From Simmondsia chinensis (Eukaryota; Streptophyta; Magnoliopsida; Caryophyllales; Simmondsiaceae): a DNA stretch of 64,000 nt. The notes under the pieces are model-generated. The model saw only the letters and a program-made list of their open reading frames with translations, did not search any database and had not been told where the DNA came from. The translations under genes and the position numbers were made by a program. The stretch lies in assembly GCA_018398585.1 (NCBI GenBank), contig JAGTTD010000015.1, positions 6,701,001 to 6,765,000 on the forward strand, in the 5' to 3' direction. Below, piece after piece: positions 9,079 to 21,538 of the stretch. The stretch's first letter is position 1, and each line of letters starts with the position of its first letter.

Positions 9079-12000
9079 CATGGCAACCAAATTACCTCTT
9101 CCCGACATGTCTAAAGTTGAGCCCCTTGACGGGCAGAACTCTAAGAGGTGGTTCCAAAAAAATTTGTTTTTCCTACAACAAGTGTGTATTGATTACGTAC
9201 TTTTTGATAAAAAAAGCACCTGAAGATGAAAACGAGAAAAAAGCTTATGAAGAAAAGTTCACCGTAGACGATCGAACCTGTAGGGGAAATTTACTGCATT
9301 ATATGAGTGATGGGCTCTTGGACATTTGTGTAAAATTAGACTCATAAAAAGAGATTTGAGATTCCCTACAGAAAAAAATATGGGGGTGACGATGCAGGGA
9401 CTAGAAAATATGCAGTTAATAAGTGACTAGATTTCAAATTCATAGACAATAAACCAATAATTGACCAAATATGAAAACATAATAACTACTCTCTTGTCAG
9501 AAGGCCTTAAAATTTGCGATATAACTCAGGTCTATGTTTTAATCGAAAAACTTTCACCTTTTTGGAAGGATTATATAAATTTGCTTATGTATAAAAAGAA
9601 GGACCTGACATAAGAGGAGTTAGTTAACCACTTGAAAATCGAAGAAGAAAATAGCCTTAAGGATAGGGGGCACTCGTATTCAGATTTTTCAAAAGCTAAT
9701 ATTGTAGAGGCAAGGCCGAGTGTATATGACAGGTTTAAGAACAAAGGAAAAAAGCATCATTCAAACTTCAAACTTGGTGGAAAAATTCAAAAGTCAAACA
9801 GCGGATTTCTCGGAGATTGCTTTCACTGCGGAAAATGTGGACATATAGCCAAAGATTGCGGGAGCAAAAAGAACCAACCTAAGGACCTGAAGCACAATGC
9901 CCACCTTGTAGAGACAGAGAATATTGTAGCTGTTGTTTCATAGGTGAACCTAGTGAACAACATTACTGAGTGGATAATGGATACCGGGGCTACCAGGCAT
10001 ATCTGCAAGAACAGAAATATGTTCCAGGAGTACCAAAAAGCGACCAATGGAGAGGTAGTCTACATGGGCAATTCTGCAGCAGCACCTATCATCGGACAAG
10101 GGAAGATTTCTTTAAAACTCACTTTTGGAAAGTTTTTTACTTTAACAAACGTGTTGCATGTATCTTATATGCGTTGAAATTTGATTTCGGGTAGTCTGTT
10201 AATCAAATCTGGGTTGAAATTATCCTTTGGCTCAGACAAATTAGTCTTGACTAAGAATGGGGAATTTGTGGGCAAAGATTTTTGTAATGGTGGTCTTTTT
10301 TTCCTGGATGTTGTTTGCATGAATAACAATGCTAGTACCTCTTCTGCTTATATTGTCGAATCTCTTGAATTATGGCATGCTCGTTTAGGACACATACATG
10401 TTGAGTCAATTAAACGACTTAAGAAGATGAACATAATTCCTAACTTCAGTGATACTAACTTTAGCAAATGTAAATATGCGTAGAAGCTAAATATACAAAA
10501 AAGCCCTTTAAGTCCATTGAGAGACAATAGATCTTCTTGAGCTAGTTCATAGTGATTTAGGAGACTTTAAAAGCCAAATGAGTAGAGTTGAAAAAAGATA
10601 CTACATGACCTTTGTAGACGATTACTCTAGATACTCAATGGTATACCTCCTAAATACTAAAGATGAAGCAGAAGAAATATTTTTGAAATACAAAGCTAAA
10701 GTAGAAAATCAGTTAGGAAGAAAAATAAAAAGAGTTAGGTTTGATAGAGGAGGGGAATATAATCCAACCTCTCTAGAAAGATTCTGTGAGGAAAATGGGA
10801 TAATACATGAGCGAAGCCCTCCCTACTGTCCACAATCTAACGGTGTTGCAGAGAGGAAAAATAGAACTTTAAAAAGTACGATGAATGCTATGCTTATTAG
10901 TTATGGACTACCTGACAACATGTGGGGGAGGCGATATTATCTGCCTGTCATGTACTCAATAGAGTTCCTCATAAAAAACTAGATAAAACCCCATACGAAA
11001 TGTGGAAAGGTTATGCGCCTAATCTAAAATACCGGAAAGTGTGGGGGTGTCTAGCCAAGGTTGGATTACCCAACTTTAAACGGAGTAAAATTGGACCTAA
11101 GACTGTTGATTCTATTTTTATTGGGTATATTCATCACAGTACTGCTTATCGTTTTTTGATCAAAGGATCTAATGATTCATATGCATGTGGTAGTATTATG
11201 GAATCTAGAGATGCTGCACTCTTTGAACATATATTTCCCTTGAAATCTAATGATTCACAACCTACTAGTTTGCCTTTTCATAATATAACTACTCATCATG
11301 ATAATACTAACGATATAGACACTCCAGAAATTTGAAGGAGTAAAAGAGCTAGGAAAGAAACCAACTTTGGACCTGATTTTGTTACCACTTTCCTATCAGA
11401 AGATAACTTTATAAATGAAGAAATTGCAAGTGTCTATATGTTAGAGGAAGACCCAAAAACCTATGATGAGGCTATAAGATCAGTTGATTCTACCTTTTGG
11501 AAAGAAGCTATTAATAGCGAATTAGAATCAATTCTAAGTCATCACGCATGGGAATTGGCAGACCTTCCTAGAGGTTGTAAACCAATAGGTTGTAAGTGGG
11601 TCTTTAGAAAGAAAATGAAGGCTGATGGGACAATAGACAAGTTTAAGGCAAGGTTAGTGGCTAAGGGTTACACCTAGAAAAAGGGGCTAGACTATTTCGA
11701 TACTTATTCACCTGTCGCTAAAATGGCTACAATTAGAACCTTTTTGCCCTTGCATCTATTCATGGTTTAGTGGTGCATCAAATGGATGTTAAAAAAGCAT
11801 TTCTTAACGGTGACCTAGATGAAGAGATTTACATGGAACAACCCGAAGGTTTTGTTGTCCTTGTTAATGAAAAGAAAACTTGTAAACTTATAAAATCTCT
11901 ATACGGTCTCAAACAGGAACCTAAATAATGGCATGAGAAAACTAACAGCACCCTAGTAGCCAATAATTTTCTTGTAAACAATGGGGATTCTTGTGTGTAT

Positions 12001-12992
12001 TCTAAATCTGATTCAGATGGATGTGTAATAGTTTGTCTATATGTTGATGATATGCTAATTTTTGGCACAAACTTGAATGTTGTTAGTGAAACGAAAAACT
12101 TTCTATGCTCTAAATTTGATATGAAAGTATGGGTGAGGCAGAAGTGATTCTAGGAGTTAAAATTGTGAGAACTCCTGAAGGCATAAGCCTAAACCAGTCT
12201 CACTGTGTTGACAGGATACTTAGAAATTTTAACATGGTTAACACTGATCTTGTAAGAACACCTTATAATTCCAGCGTACATCTAACTAAACATAAAGGTG
12301 TTGCTATGTGCCAATCTGAGTATGCCAAAATAATTGGTAGTGTTATGGTTCTGATTAACTATACTAGACCTGACATTGCATATGTTGTAAGTAGACTCAG
12401 TAGATACACACATAATCCTAATCAAGAGCATTGAAACGCGTTAAAAAGATTGCTTAAACATTTGAAAGGAACTGTGGATTGGGGACTTCACTTCGAAAAT
12501 TTTCCCGCTGTTTTAGAGAGATATTGTGACGCCAATTGGATGTTTGATAATGACGAAAATAACTCCACTAGTGGGTATGTATTCACACTAGCTGGATGAG
12601 CTATATCTTGGAAATCCTCTAAGCAATCTTGTACTGCTACGTCTACTATGAAATCTGAGTTTATTGCTCTTGAGTTGGCAAGTCAAGAAGCCGAGTGGCT
12701 AAGAAGTCTATTGGAAGACGTGCCATTGTGGGGGCTTCCAGCTCCATCAGTATCACTTTACTATGACATTCAAGCTGCAATTGCTGTGGCTAAGAACAAG
12801 GTTTATAATGGCAAGAGGAGACATATTCATCTTAGGCATAAGATTGTGAAGGATATTCTAGAAAGTGGAGTGATATCACTAGACTATGTAAAGTCTGAAA
12901 AGAATCTTGCGGATCCGTTGACAAAAGGCCTTTGTCGTAAAATGATTGTAGAAACATTAAGGGGGATGGGACTAAAGTCTATACATGAATAA
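9079..12992 (+). pseudogene. Copia gag-pol polyprotein remnant
   Basis: Begins near an ATG at 9079 (MATKLPLPDMSKVEPLDGQN). Landmarks in order: zinc knuckle CFHCGKCGHIAKDC (9818-9859); protease WIMDTGA (from 9971); pre-integrase LWHARLGH (about 10372); integrase core with HSD (about 10548), RFDRGGEY (about 10738) and GVAERKNR (about 10845), with a frame change near 10920-10960; reverse transcriptase from about 11440 with YVDDM at 12038-12052; RNase H ending ADPLTKGL (about 12910). Stops occur throughout (for example near 9224, 10178, 10480, 11336, 11677, 11926), so no functional polyprotein can be made. Confidence 0.9.
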
Positions 12993-13591
12993 ACTGTGAT
13001 GTATCCAACCTGGTCTTAACAGGTTCAATGTGAAAAGTCATAATTTCATTCGAGAAATGCACTGTGTTTTATGTTGTCCCTTCCTATGGTGTGGCAGTGC
13101 GGAGACGGGTCCATAGCCATATGTTTGGTGGTGTAAGCAAAGCTTGCACTTGATAGACACTATCTGTATATTACCAAGAGGTGAGGTTGAGCTTTAGCTC
13201 TTAATGGACCCATATCCATATGTTTGGTGGTGTGCGGTAACACACACTTGATGGGATCCACCTATGTAGGTGTAGGAGTGTGGCTGCTCCCTATGAAGGT
13301 CTAAGACTTGCCTTCTAGAGCACCTATGAATATCCAAGATGAGCGCATGGCCGATAAAACGTACCAAACCGCAAGAGTTGCCGAGATCTGGAGATTGGTA
13401 TGTGTCCAAATGGAAGACTATACAACCCCTTGCGAGGTTTGAAACGATAGTCACCTCGCAAGATGTTGGTCCTAAGCTTGGGTTACACTAGGTGACGATT
13501 CAAGTCGCGAGACATAGGCACTGAAAAACTAAACTCCCTTTGCCCGATCTATCTTTCTTCCTCTTTTATGCTTGTATCCTTTGTGGGGGAT

Positions 13592-14475
13592 TGTTGGAAA
13601 AATGATACAAGCTAAACTTAAAGTGTTACTGGAAAATTATATTGAAAAAGTGATAGAGCGACATCCCACAGACAAAAGAGAGGAGGTTGTTTGAGTTTAA
13701 ATTTATATGTGTAAGCCCTTCACTTGAATTGAGTTATGGATGAGAGAGTGGTGGGGTCCACACGCGCGTTGCCCGCCCGGCCGCAGTCGGGCGAGGGTGT
13801 GGGTGATTTATTTTTCTTAACGGGTATATCTTTTTTTTTTTTTTTTTAGTTCTATTCTCTCCAAAAATACTTGGGCAAAGTTCTCGCTCTCTCCTACCTG
13901 ACTTCTAACGAGTGCATGTTAAAGGGCGGACCGTGTTAATCCTGGAGAACGATCGCCGATACTACTGTTTGCACCGAAGCAGCGGCGAAATCGTCTTTTA
14001 GGACAATGGTATTTTCCTACGGCACGGTATCTTCGATATCATATTCAATCTCTCCACCTTTTCAAGTTATTTGATTGCTGTGTTTAGATATTATTTCACT
14101 ACAGCATCTCATAATTCTCTACTGCGTTTTGTCACTTTTCGCCGTAATTTTTCCTGCAACTTTTCACTCCGTTTTTGCTGAATTTACCACTGCATATTTC
14201 ACTGGTTTTTACCAAATTATTTTACTGCAATTTACAGTATAATTTTACAGCAGAAAACATATTTTATTTTACAGTAGTCTGCCGTAAGTTTGCTGTAATT
14301 TTCTGCAATTGTTCAGTGTTTTTTTCAGCAATATTTATCTGTACTTTTTGCTGTATTTTTCTGCATTATTATCCCGGTATTTTTACTGTATTTTCACAGT
14401 ATCTTCGCTGTATTTTTGGGTGTAATTTTGCTATATTTTCACTGCAGTTGTACTGGTTTTACTGTTTTTCCAACA
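13592..14475 (+). repeat. 3' LTR of the copia element
   Basis: 884 bp, starting TGTTGGAAAAATGATACAAG and ending CCAACA. A T-rich run (about 13831) replaces the 250-base segment of the 5' LTR that contains the TATA-like site. Confidence 0.88.
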
Positions 14476-14589
14476 ATGAGATATACGCAGCCTTAGCCTT
14501 TCAAGGTGCTGTCCTGAAGGGATGCTATTTCCGCTTGCCCATATGCTTGAGTTTTTGTATAAGGTCCCACTTCACGGGTGAGTGACCTT

Positions 14590-15280
14590 TCCTATTGTCA
14601 TCTCCTTTTCAAAGAAACAATATTGTAATTTGATGACTCTTTTAGCCATCGGTTTTTTGCCTATTTTGTTAGTTGATAAATTACTCTCAAATGTTATTAT
14701 ACTATTAATTATTAATCTATCTTATATATTATTGTGAAGTCCTCTTTTCTATGAAAAACCTCCAACCTCCGGTTTTAAGTATTTTAGGTCATGACTTTTC
14801 CATTAATAAATTTATCCTTGCATTTAAGTATGAGAGAAATTAAACTAATTGTACTTTCAATTTTCTAAACAAAAGGAGAAAGAAATAATAAATCCAATAT
14901 TCATATCATTCTCAATTTATTATATAATAAAATGACACAATTTAAAAATTATATGTCAGGTATTTCGAGATAGTTTGGTGGATAATCAACATACAAATGG
15001 TAGTTAAATCAATAATAAAAATCATACAAAATAAATGTAAGGAGTTGCCCAATGAAAGCTTTTGTAAATAATAGTTTGACTCAAGCAGGCTCAGCCACAC
15101 TTAGTATAATGTTTCTTTTTTTTTGTAAACAACAGTTTTAAGCACTAAAAGAATACTATTATTTCAAAATTGAAAATATATTGAAAAAAATCTACAAAAA
15201 CAAAATTAAGATTTGAAATGAAAACAATTATGTTAATAAGATATTAGGAATGACAATTTAATTTTGGAACAACGAGAATA
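14590..15280 (+). repeat. AT-rich duplicated block continued (copy 1, distal part)
   Basis: Collinear with 47400-47900: shared GGAGTTGC near 15043/47697, ATTTGTAAATAATAGTTTG (15064 and 47716 regions), and GTAAACAACAGTTT. A segment near 14770-14830 is the reverse complement of 7600-7675 (ACTTAAAACCG side), which suggests inverted arms around the SINE/copia insertion. No gene seen. Confidence 0.7.
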
Positions 15281-15389
15281 AAGCAATGTAAGACTTGATT
15301 GTTCCTCTTGTGCCAGTCTTTCAATGTCCAAAAAAGTCTGATAGATGCTGATGGCGTTTTGACCCAAAAGGCTCTTACTCAGTAACATC

Positions 15390-16190
15390 ATTTTGTAATA
15401 CTATTATGAAAGAAAGGGATAGGTTTGACGTTGACATAAATAGAGGCGTTTGGAAAGGTGTGGTCCCGCCTAAGTTAGAGCTCTTTGTATGATTTACTCT
15501 ACTCTATTGGATCAATACAAGTGAAAGACGAGTGAGTCTCGAGCTTCTGGACATGGAGCAATGGTTTTGTCCCTTTGTAACCATGCCTTGGAAAGCTCGG
15601 ATCACCTCATGCTCCATTGTCAGACTTCATGGGAGGTGTGGATGCACATTGGCAATCCGGTCGAGTAGGGTCAGGTTCGGGTCGGGTTAATGTAGGGCCG
15701 AGTCCATCTCGGGTCAGGTGCAAATCGGGTTGGGTCAGGTTTGGGTCGGGTTATCCTCGGGTTCGGGTCGACCTCGAGTTGGGCCATTCTCGGGTTGGGT
15801 CGATGTCTGCCTAGTCAACCTCATGTCGGGTTAACCTCGAGCAGTTTGATTCATCATGATGTTTTGATAATATATTTATTCGACCTTGAAAATTATAACT
15901 TAAACTATGACATAAATGACTATAATTAGCATATTATTTAGATTGTATGATAAGTTGGGCTTCTATTTGGGTCATTTGGGAAGGATTACGTGCATGGTCT
16001 CTCCACCAGACGGGGTGAAAGATTCGAACCGTGGGGAGTTGGACGCTATATGCTATGCGTTAGATCTGTCTTGTTCTGTCGAGTGGCTAAAGGTCTGTGG
16101 TTTGGAAGTGGAGTCTAATTCCCTTAGTTTGATTCCGCTACTATGTTATACTCACTATTGTTGAAGTTGGAAGGCAGTGGAGCTAGTTGT
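15390..16190 (+). pseudogene. L1-like LINE C-terminal remnant (zf-RVT and RNase H)
   Basis: From 15390 the conceptual protein resembles the zinc-binding region that follows plant LINE reverse transcriptases (WKGVVPPKLELF ... ALESSDHLMLHCQ-like after frame changes). From about 15980 to 16150 the phrase SNRGELDAICYALDLS resembles a LINE-type RNase H segment (usually SNxAELxAIxxAL). The two parts are separated by a G-rich repeat. Both have stops. Identification rests on motif resemblance. Confidence 0.55.
15655..15990. repeat. Degenerate GGGTCGGG-type repeat element
   Basis: Short iterations of CGGGTTGGGTC / GGTTCGGGTCGGG followed by an AT-rich part with CTTGAAAATTATAACT. The same succession is seen at 40980-41500, so it behaves as a dispersed family that inserted into the LINE remnant. 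Confidence 0.65.
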
Positions 16191-16499
16191 TTAATAGTTT
16201 GTTGCAGATACCCCAATATGGGGGTAAGAGCAACTCCTGGACTTTGTTCGATTTTTGCTCTTGTTTTAACTTTAGTTTTTGTTCTTTTAAGTACTTAAAG
16301 TAAATTTTGAATTAATTTTAAATTTTTTTAAACTGGGGGCAAGATAGGCCTCGTCCCGGACTTTGTTCGATTTAAGTTTTTGTTAGGTTGGGCATTTGAT
16401 GAATGTGCATTTTTTTCTGTGTTAGGTGTTTTTTGGCACGGCTTTCTCTTCCTTTGAGCGCGTTTCAAGTGAGTTTTTTGGGTTCCTGTTTTTCGTATT

Positions 16500-17700
16500 T
16501 TACAGAAGCGTGCTCAATGGCAGAATTTATTTAGTCTTGTTCGTCTGAAACCCGGGTTGTTTGGGCCGAGGTGGACACGCCACCCCGTTCTCTTTTCTCT
16601 TGACCATTTACAGTAAAGGGGGTCAAAAGAAGAGATGTCGAATAGGGTCCTTTTTGGATTGAGGACACCAAGGTAATCGGGGGAAATGAGGAGTCCTCGG
16701 AGGTTGGGTACTCCTCCGCGATGGCCGCATCTACCCTGGTCTTCCATATTCAAGTAAGTCTTCTAAATCTTTTATATGTATTTTATTTTTGTTTGTCTTG
16801 TACAGTTTTTTTTTTTCTCTTAATGGAACACAAGCAGAGTTTTGCGGAGGTTTCTCCTTTGGAGGTTCTGAGCGAGGGCAGCTTGTCTTCCGAGAATGTG
16901 GCCATAGCTGCGGAGCCGTTAAATCAGCGTTCCCTAGACTAAAGCTCACTCTTATAGTTTAGGTTTCTGGAGATTTCTTGGAATCATCCATTCGGGACTA
17001 TTGTGTCGAGTAATTTGGGCAAGGGCGGTATCTCTATGATTCGCTATAAGTATTATTTCCCGGAGGACTACAAGGTGTGGGGCCCTCGGCCAGACGATTG
17101 TTTGTTATTTCCTCTAATAGAGGGTAGGTTTTGTATTTATGTAGATTCTACGGAGGCAGGCGTTCGTTTTCCCTGCCTACCTTAGTAGAGGAATTGCTCC
17201 TTCATTGTACGTGTGCCAAGGGTAAGTTACCCCCAACGGGTTCAGAAATGTGTATGGTTTTTTTACTTGCGTGTTATGTAAACGGTTTCATCCCCTCTTT
17301 GTGGGTTTTTGATTTTCTTCTTAGGATTAGTTATTTTAGGCATATGGCTGCCTTTGAGAGTCGGGGAGGGTTTGCCTTTGTGACGTACAGTCCTACAAGT
17401 GAAGAATTGGGAGAATAAGTTTGTTTGGGTCAAACCTCCCTCAGACCGTCGCTTTTGATGACGTGGGGTTCACTACAATGCCCACGTCCAGCAAAAGAGA
17501 AAGTCCTGACTTCCCATGAAAAGCGGATTGTTCATTATTTTGACAAGAACTTCGCAGGCGAGAGATTCGTAGCTTGTAAGGAGCTACTTGAGCAAGAAAT
17601 CGTGCTTGTTAAGGCCGAGCTTTCCCAAAAGCCTTTTTCAAGTAACTGGTTGCCCGTTCTCGCGCCCCTGTCCCTCTTTTTTGGTTCGCTTGCTTGCTTG
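16500..17700 (+). pseudogene. Antisense gene of Tat-like element (gypsy-type transposase-like)
   Basis: Frames from about 16720 to 17660 spell a recognisable plant mobile-element protein: KYYFPEDYKVWGPRP (from about 17042), FPLPTLVEELLLH after a frame change (about 17170), ACYVNGFIPSLWVFDFLL (about 17265), ENKFVWVKPPSD (about 17410), and a helical ACKELLEQEIVLVKAELSQK tail (about 17570). This fits the family called putative gypsy-type transposase (Pfam Transposase_28), known from antisense ORFs of Tat elements. At least two frame changes interrupt it. The 25030-27190 region carries a related copy, which supports the call. Function unknown. Confidence 0.65.
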
Positions 17701-17734
17701 TTATCGTTATTGTTTGGTAGTTCCATTTGTGTTT

Positions 17735-17812
17735 GTTGTTGTTGTTATTATTATTGTTATTATCATCATCATAATCATATTTATTATTATTACATTTTGA
17801 TGGTATGCATGT
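17735..17812 (+). repeat. TTG/ATT trinucleotide-rich microsatellite
   Basis: Imperfect run of TGT, ATT and ATC triplets immediately after the antisense gene remnant. Confidence 0.8.
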
Positions 17813-17889
17813 TATACGCGCTTTCGTCATTTTTTGTTCGTTATATCGTACTGACTTTTCCTCCTCCATTTCTTATGGTCCTTTCTACT

Positions 17890-18540
17890 GATGAGCTAGC
17901 AAGTGTCGATGTCGTCGGCAGGCTTCTTTTTGGGTGAGACATTTAAGCGATGGTTAATGATCTGACTATCTATCCCTGGCATTTCATTTACAGAATACGT
18001 GAAGAGTTCCTGATACTGTCGAAGTACCTGCTGGATCTGGTCCCTCACGTCCATGCCTAACTGCGTCCCAACCTGGACCGATGTTTCAGGTCCTATCTCG
18101 ACTTGAATGGTTTCCTCCGGGCCCTTTGCTAACAGCCTCTCATGGTAATGACATCTCCTTTGTCAGTTTCGAACTTTATGGTGAGGTGGTAAGTTGACAC
18201 CACAGCGCTTAATGAATTTAGCACCGAGCGCCCTAGGATAGCATTGAACGCCGAGCATGCCGCCACGATGTAAAACTCAGCATTAAGTGCATGCCTTTGT
18301 TTCCTATCTCCAAAGGAGATGTCGAGCCTTATGGTGCCTAGTGAATCAACCACCTCACCGGAGAATCCCACGAGGGTACTGGCCGTGGAAAGCAACATCT
18401 CAAGTGGTATTCCCATTTTCTTAAAACAATGATGGAAGAGGATATTGGCCGAGCTTCCTTAATCCACCAAGACCCTTTGGAAGGAGTAGTCACAAATGTC
18501 CATGGTGATGACCACGGGATCTTCATGCGAAGCCATGACG
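17890..18540 (-). pseudogene. Gypsy protease and start of reverse transcriptase
   Basis: The minus strand reads a Tat-type aspartic protease region, with LVGFSGEVVDSLGTIRLDISFG and FNAILGRSVLNSLSAVVSTYHL (18416-18129). The usual DxGSSxxIL start is just upstream around 18460 with a stop inside (VD*GSSANILF). Continuing to about 17890 are NEMPGID and a RLNVSPK-like phrase, which normally begin the reverse transcriptase. The homology then ends, marking an internal deletion. Confidence 0.8.
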
Positions 18541-18549
18541 TTTTCAAGG

Positions 18550-19900
18550 TCTTCTTAAGAGAAGGTTAAGGGTTCACATTTCTTGACTTTGCCTCCTCCT
18601 CTTCCCATAGTACCAAGACTTGTGGCTTCCCCGTTTTGTTTTATGGCTGCAATCACATGCCTTCGCACCTCAGTTGCGTCGTTCGGCTCGTCACGGGCGA
18701 GTCCCAAAGCTTCGGTCCCGAGCCTCTTCAGATCCACAAACTTCCCAAGGTCGCCTCTTCTCTCCAATTCATCTATCCGATTCCGGAGTACTCGACAGTT
18801 TTTAGCATCATGCCCTAAAAATTAGTGGTACTCACACCACGGGTTCGGGTAATGCCGGACCGCTGGCCGTGCGGGGGCCTGGTCCTTCCCATTTCCGGTT
18901 TTCTTACTTCTAAGAGCAGTCCGGGGGGCCTCCATGGGCCCATGTTGTGGCTCCCCCTTGCGATCTTTGTGGGTTTTTCATTCTTAGGGTTGACGCTTGG
19001 GGCGTGAGTCCCCGAACTTTCGGTACTCACACCTAGGAGGCTCCGTTTTGTCCATCACGTCTTCAGCGATAATTGGGGAGTGCCTTGGAAGGAGAGACCT
19101 AGAAGTCACTGTTTCGGAGTCGGTTGATGAAGGTGGTGATGGCCATTTGATCAGCTATGTTTGGGATGCTGATCATGGCCTTTGAGAATCATCGCACAAA
19201 TGCCCTTAAGGACTCATCCTCAGTTTATTGTAGCTAGATCAACTGGGCAGCAGTTTTCTTTCTTCTTTTGTTACTGAGGAAATGGCAAGTGAATTTCTCA
19301 GAAAACTCCTTGAAGCATTGTATGGACCCATTAGGGAGAGAGGAAAACCAAGCCTGAGCAATGCTTTGAGGGTGGCTAGGAAGCATTTGCACCACACGTC
19401 CTCAGAGGCATCTTGTATGTACATGCGTGCTGCAAATCCTGAGTCGTGGTCGTCCGGGTTTTGTGTCCCATCAAAAAGCTCCAAATTTGGCATCTTCACT
19501 TTCCCCATGGGAGAGGCGAGTATTCGAGGGTTGAAGGGAAAATGGGTGATAGGAATTCTCCCCATAAGCCCATGCGCCGCATCTTCTGAGTCGGTGTTGG
19601 AGCCTGTTTCGAACGAGGTAGGGGCCGGTGCCGAGACGTCCCGGGCTGATTGGTGCAGCAAAGCGTCTTCTCCTTCTCTCTTCCTTGGTGGTTGAGGGGA
19701 ATTCCATGCTCCATGGAGGCAAGGGATTCGACGACCACGTTTGGATTCGGTGGTGCGAGAGGTGGCGTGGTCTTTCTAGAGTAATCACGATCGGCAAGTT
19801 GCATGATAAGTGTGAGGAGTTCGTGGAGCTGGCTATGAGTGAAGTAGTGATCTCCAGGCTGCCTCAGGGAAGGTTCTTTTAATGGAGGGCCGAAACTCAA
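18550..19900 (-). pseudogene. Gypsy gag remnant
   Basis: Starts near an ATG at 19900 (MSFGPPLKEPSLRQPGDHYF). In a second frame (19661-19239) it contains MPNLELFDGTQNPDDHDSGF and ATLKALLRLGF, the standard retrotransposon gag core of Tat/Athila-type elements. Further downstream ESLRAFV-like and ELERRGDLGKFV-like segments (18767-18555) belong to the gag C terminus. At least three frame changes and stops. No zinc knuckle identified. Confidence 0.78.
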
Positions 19901-20755
19901 ACCCTTTATCTATTATTAAGTTCTTATTAATTAACGGTTTTATTATAGGATTTTTTATGAGATTACAAGAGAAAAGAAAGAAAAACAAGAGGCACAGCTG
20001 CTCTAAGGGTCCTTCAGATGAGAGTGAAGGGAAAGCAGTGAGCTTATGATTTCGTTAGGGGTTCGAGCCTTATTTATAGAGATTTCTCCCTGAAGAGCTG
20101 TGCCTTGTATGAAGGGGTGTATCTCGCCCTGTACAAAACCGGGGGTGAGATACCCTTAGCCGTTGGGCCTATGACTTCGGGACATCGTCTATCTGACTCA
20201 TGGTGCCGGGGACGGTTGCTGGCGGATCTCTGGGGAAGAGGGCATCTCGAGGCCAGATGCTTTCCGGGAGTCAACGTGTGCGTAGCGTGGGGGTGTCACT
20301 ACGAGGCTCTTCGGGCATCATGCTTCCGGCTATCGTTGGTCCGAGTCAAGATGCTGGATAGTTGATTTTGCTTGGTCGACTTTCGTGGGAGAGGGCATCT
20401 CGGGAGTTGGGGTGCGTGCTTCATTGAGGTATCGCAGCGAGGCTGTCCGAGGGTCGGAACACTCCCTGTCGGCCGAACGCGTCCCTATCTTCATTGGTGC
20501 TGCCAAAGTTCCGAAGTCGGTCTTTGAGAGATGTACCCGCGTCTGAGTGGGCGTGCTTCCTACTTCGTCTACTCGGATTTCGGGATGTATTCTGTAGGCA
20601 AGATGGGCCTCTTTCTTCTAGATCGTAAGCAGAGTTCCAAAATCGACCTCAGAGGGTGCATCTCGGCCCGAGTTGCGGCCTCGTCCCTGGTGGCCGCGTG
20701 TCACTTATCCGGATGCCATTTTTGGAGTTATCATCGAGTATAGTGAGATAGTCTC
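19901..20755 (-). repeat. LTR/leader of the minus-strand gypsy element
   Basis: Non-coding region upstream of gag on the minus strand. A TATA-like CTCTATAAATAAGG (reverse complement of 20072-20085) is well placed for an LTR promoter. The outer end near 20755 is uncertain because the second LTR is not recognised. Confidence 0.5.
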
Positions 20756-20989
20756 AGAGATACAACGACAACCAAAATAATGAAGTGGGATAATATATAG
20801 GAAGGAAGAAAGAGTTGTGTATAAGAATGAACTTTTAAAGTATTTCTCAACACACTTTCATAAGCCTTTTCAATCTTTCATATGTTCTTTTCAAGGTGTC
20901 CCTTCAACCTAAATTTGGGGGATTATTTATAGAGAAAGTGTGCTCAGTGAAATCCTATAGAATATCCAAAAGAACTACCAAAAACCACT

Positions 20990-21260
20990 TCCAACCATGC
21001 AAAATAACGGTAAAAACTATCATGTGTGTTGACACACAGATCAACACACAGCTCAAAGTAGAGCTGTGTGTGAAAGTAAGTGTCGACATTTGCTTCAACA
21101 CACAAGGTACTATAAGATGGTGTGTCGAAGTGAGTGTTGACACTCACTTCAATGCACAGCAGTTCTGTAGACCTGTGCGTCGACACACAGATCCCCAAGG
21201 ACATTTCTGCAGAGCTCTGTGTCGACGCACACAACACATGTGTTGACATACACCTTAATC
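20990..21260. repeat. Cluster of GTGTCGACACAC-type short inverted repeats
   Basis: About ten variants of TGTGTYGACACAC and its halves occur at irregular 25-45 base spacing (for example 21025, 21080, 21120, 21180, 21220). Each is self-complementary. Both strands are incidentally open over much of this stretch. No element boundary found; probably part of an old LTR. 20760-20990 and 21260-21538 hold no recognised feature. Confidence 0.6.
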
Positions 21261-21538
21261 AAGCCAATTACATTATAAACAAGAATTAAAAAACTTATTC
21301 ATCACTTTATTTTGAAAATACATCAACATCCTTTTGGCTACATCACTATGCAACATCTATGGAAAGTCATCACTAGTAGCCACTTCCTAACTATAAAACA
21401 AAGATAGGAGATTAGGTTATGGAATGAATTAGAATGTCCAACTCTCTTCTCTCTCCCCTATGATCTTCTTCTCAATCCTTTTCCCTCCTTCTCATAGACT
21501 AGTTTTATACTTGTATAGCTTATACGAAATATAGACGA

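Larger units (their letters stand above)
7946..14475 (+). mobile_element. Ty1/copia retrotransposon, full-length but dead
   Basis: LTRs at 7946-9040 and 13592-14475 flank a gag-pol remnant. Termini are TGTT...AACA type on the right LTR, and the 5-bp target duplication ATGAG is perfect (7941-7945; 14476-14480). The order gag, protease, integrase, reverse transcriptase, RNase H is that of copia. Many stops and frameshifts show it is inactive. It inserted into an Au SINE. The 3' untranslated part (13000-13590) contains a short repeated phrase (CCATATGTTTGGTGGTGT). Confidence 0.92.
7885..14560 (-). mobile_element. Au SINE split by a copia element
   Basis: The left half (7885-7945: CAA-type repeat, CCAGGTGCCACAAGGGCTC, TCTGGGGAG) and the right half (14476-14560: TACGCAGCCTTAGCC, AAGGTGCTGTCCTGAAGGG) form one Au SINE once the 6.5-kb copia element is removed. 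Confidence 0.8.
16200..20755 (-). mobile_element. Tat-like Ty3/gypsy element with deleted pol core
   Basis: On the minus strand the order is LTR/leader (20755-19901), gag (19900-18550), protease and the first part of reverse transcriptase (18540-17890). The rest of reverse transcriptase, RNase H and integrase is absent. Beyond this lies a gene on the opposite strand (16500-17700, +), an arrangement known in the Tat lineage (Retand, Grande and relatives). No left LTR was recognised, so the left boundary is approximate. 16200-16500 holds two copies of CGGACTTTGTTCGATTT-like sequence and no gene. Confidence 0.7.
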
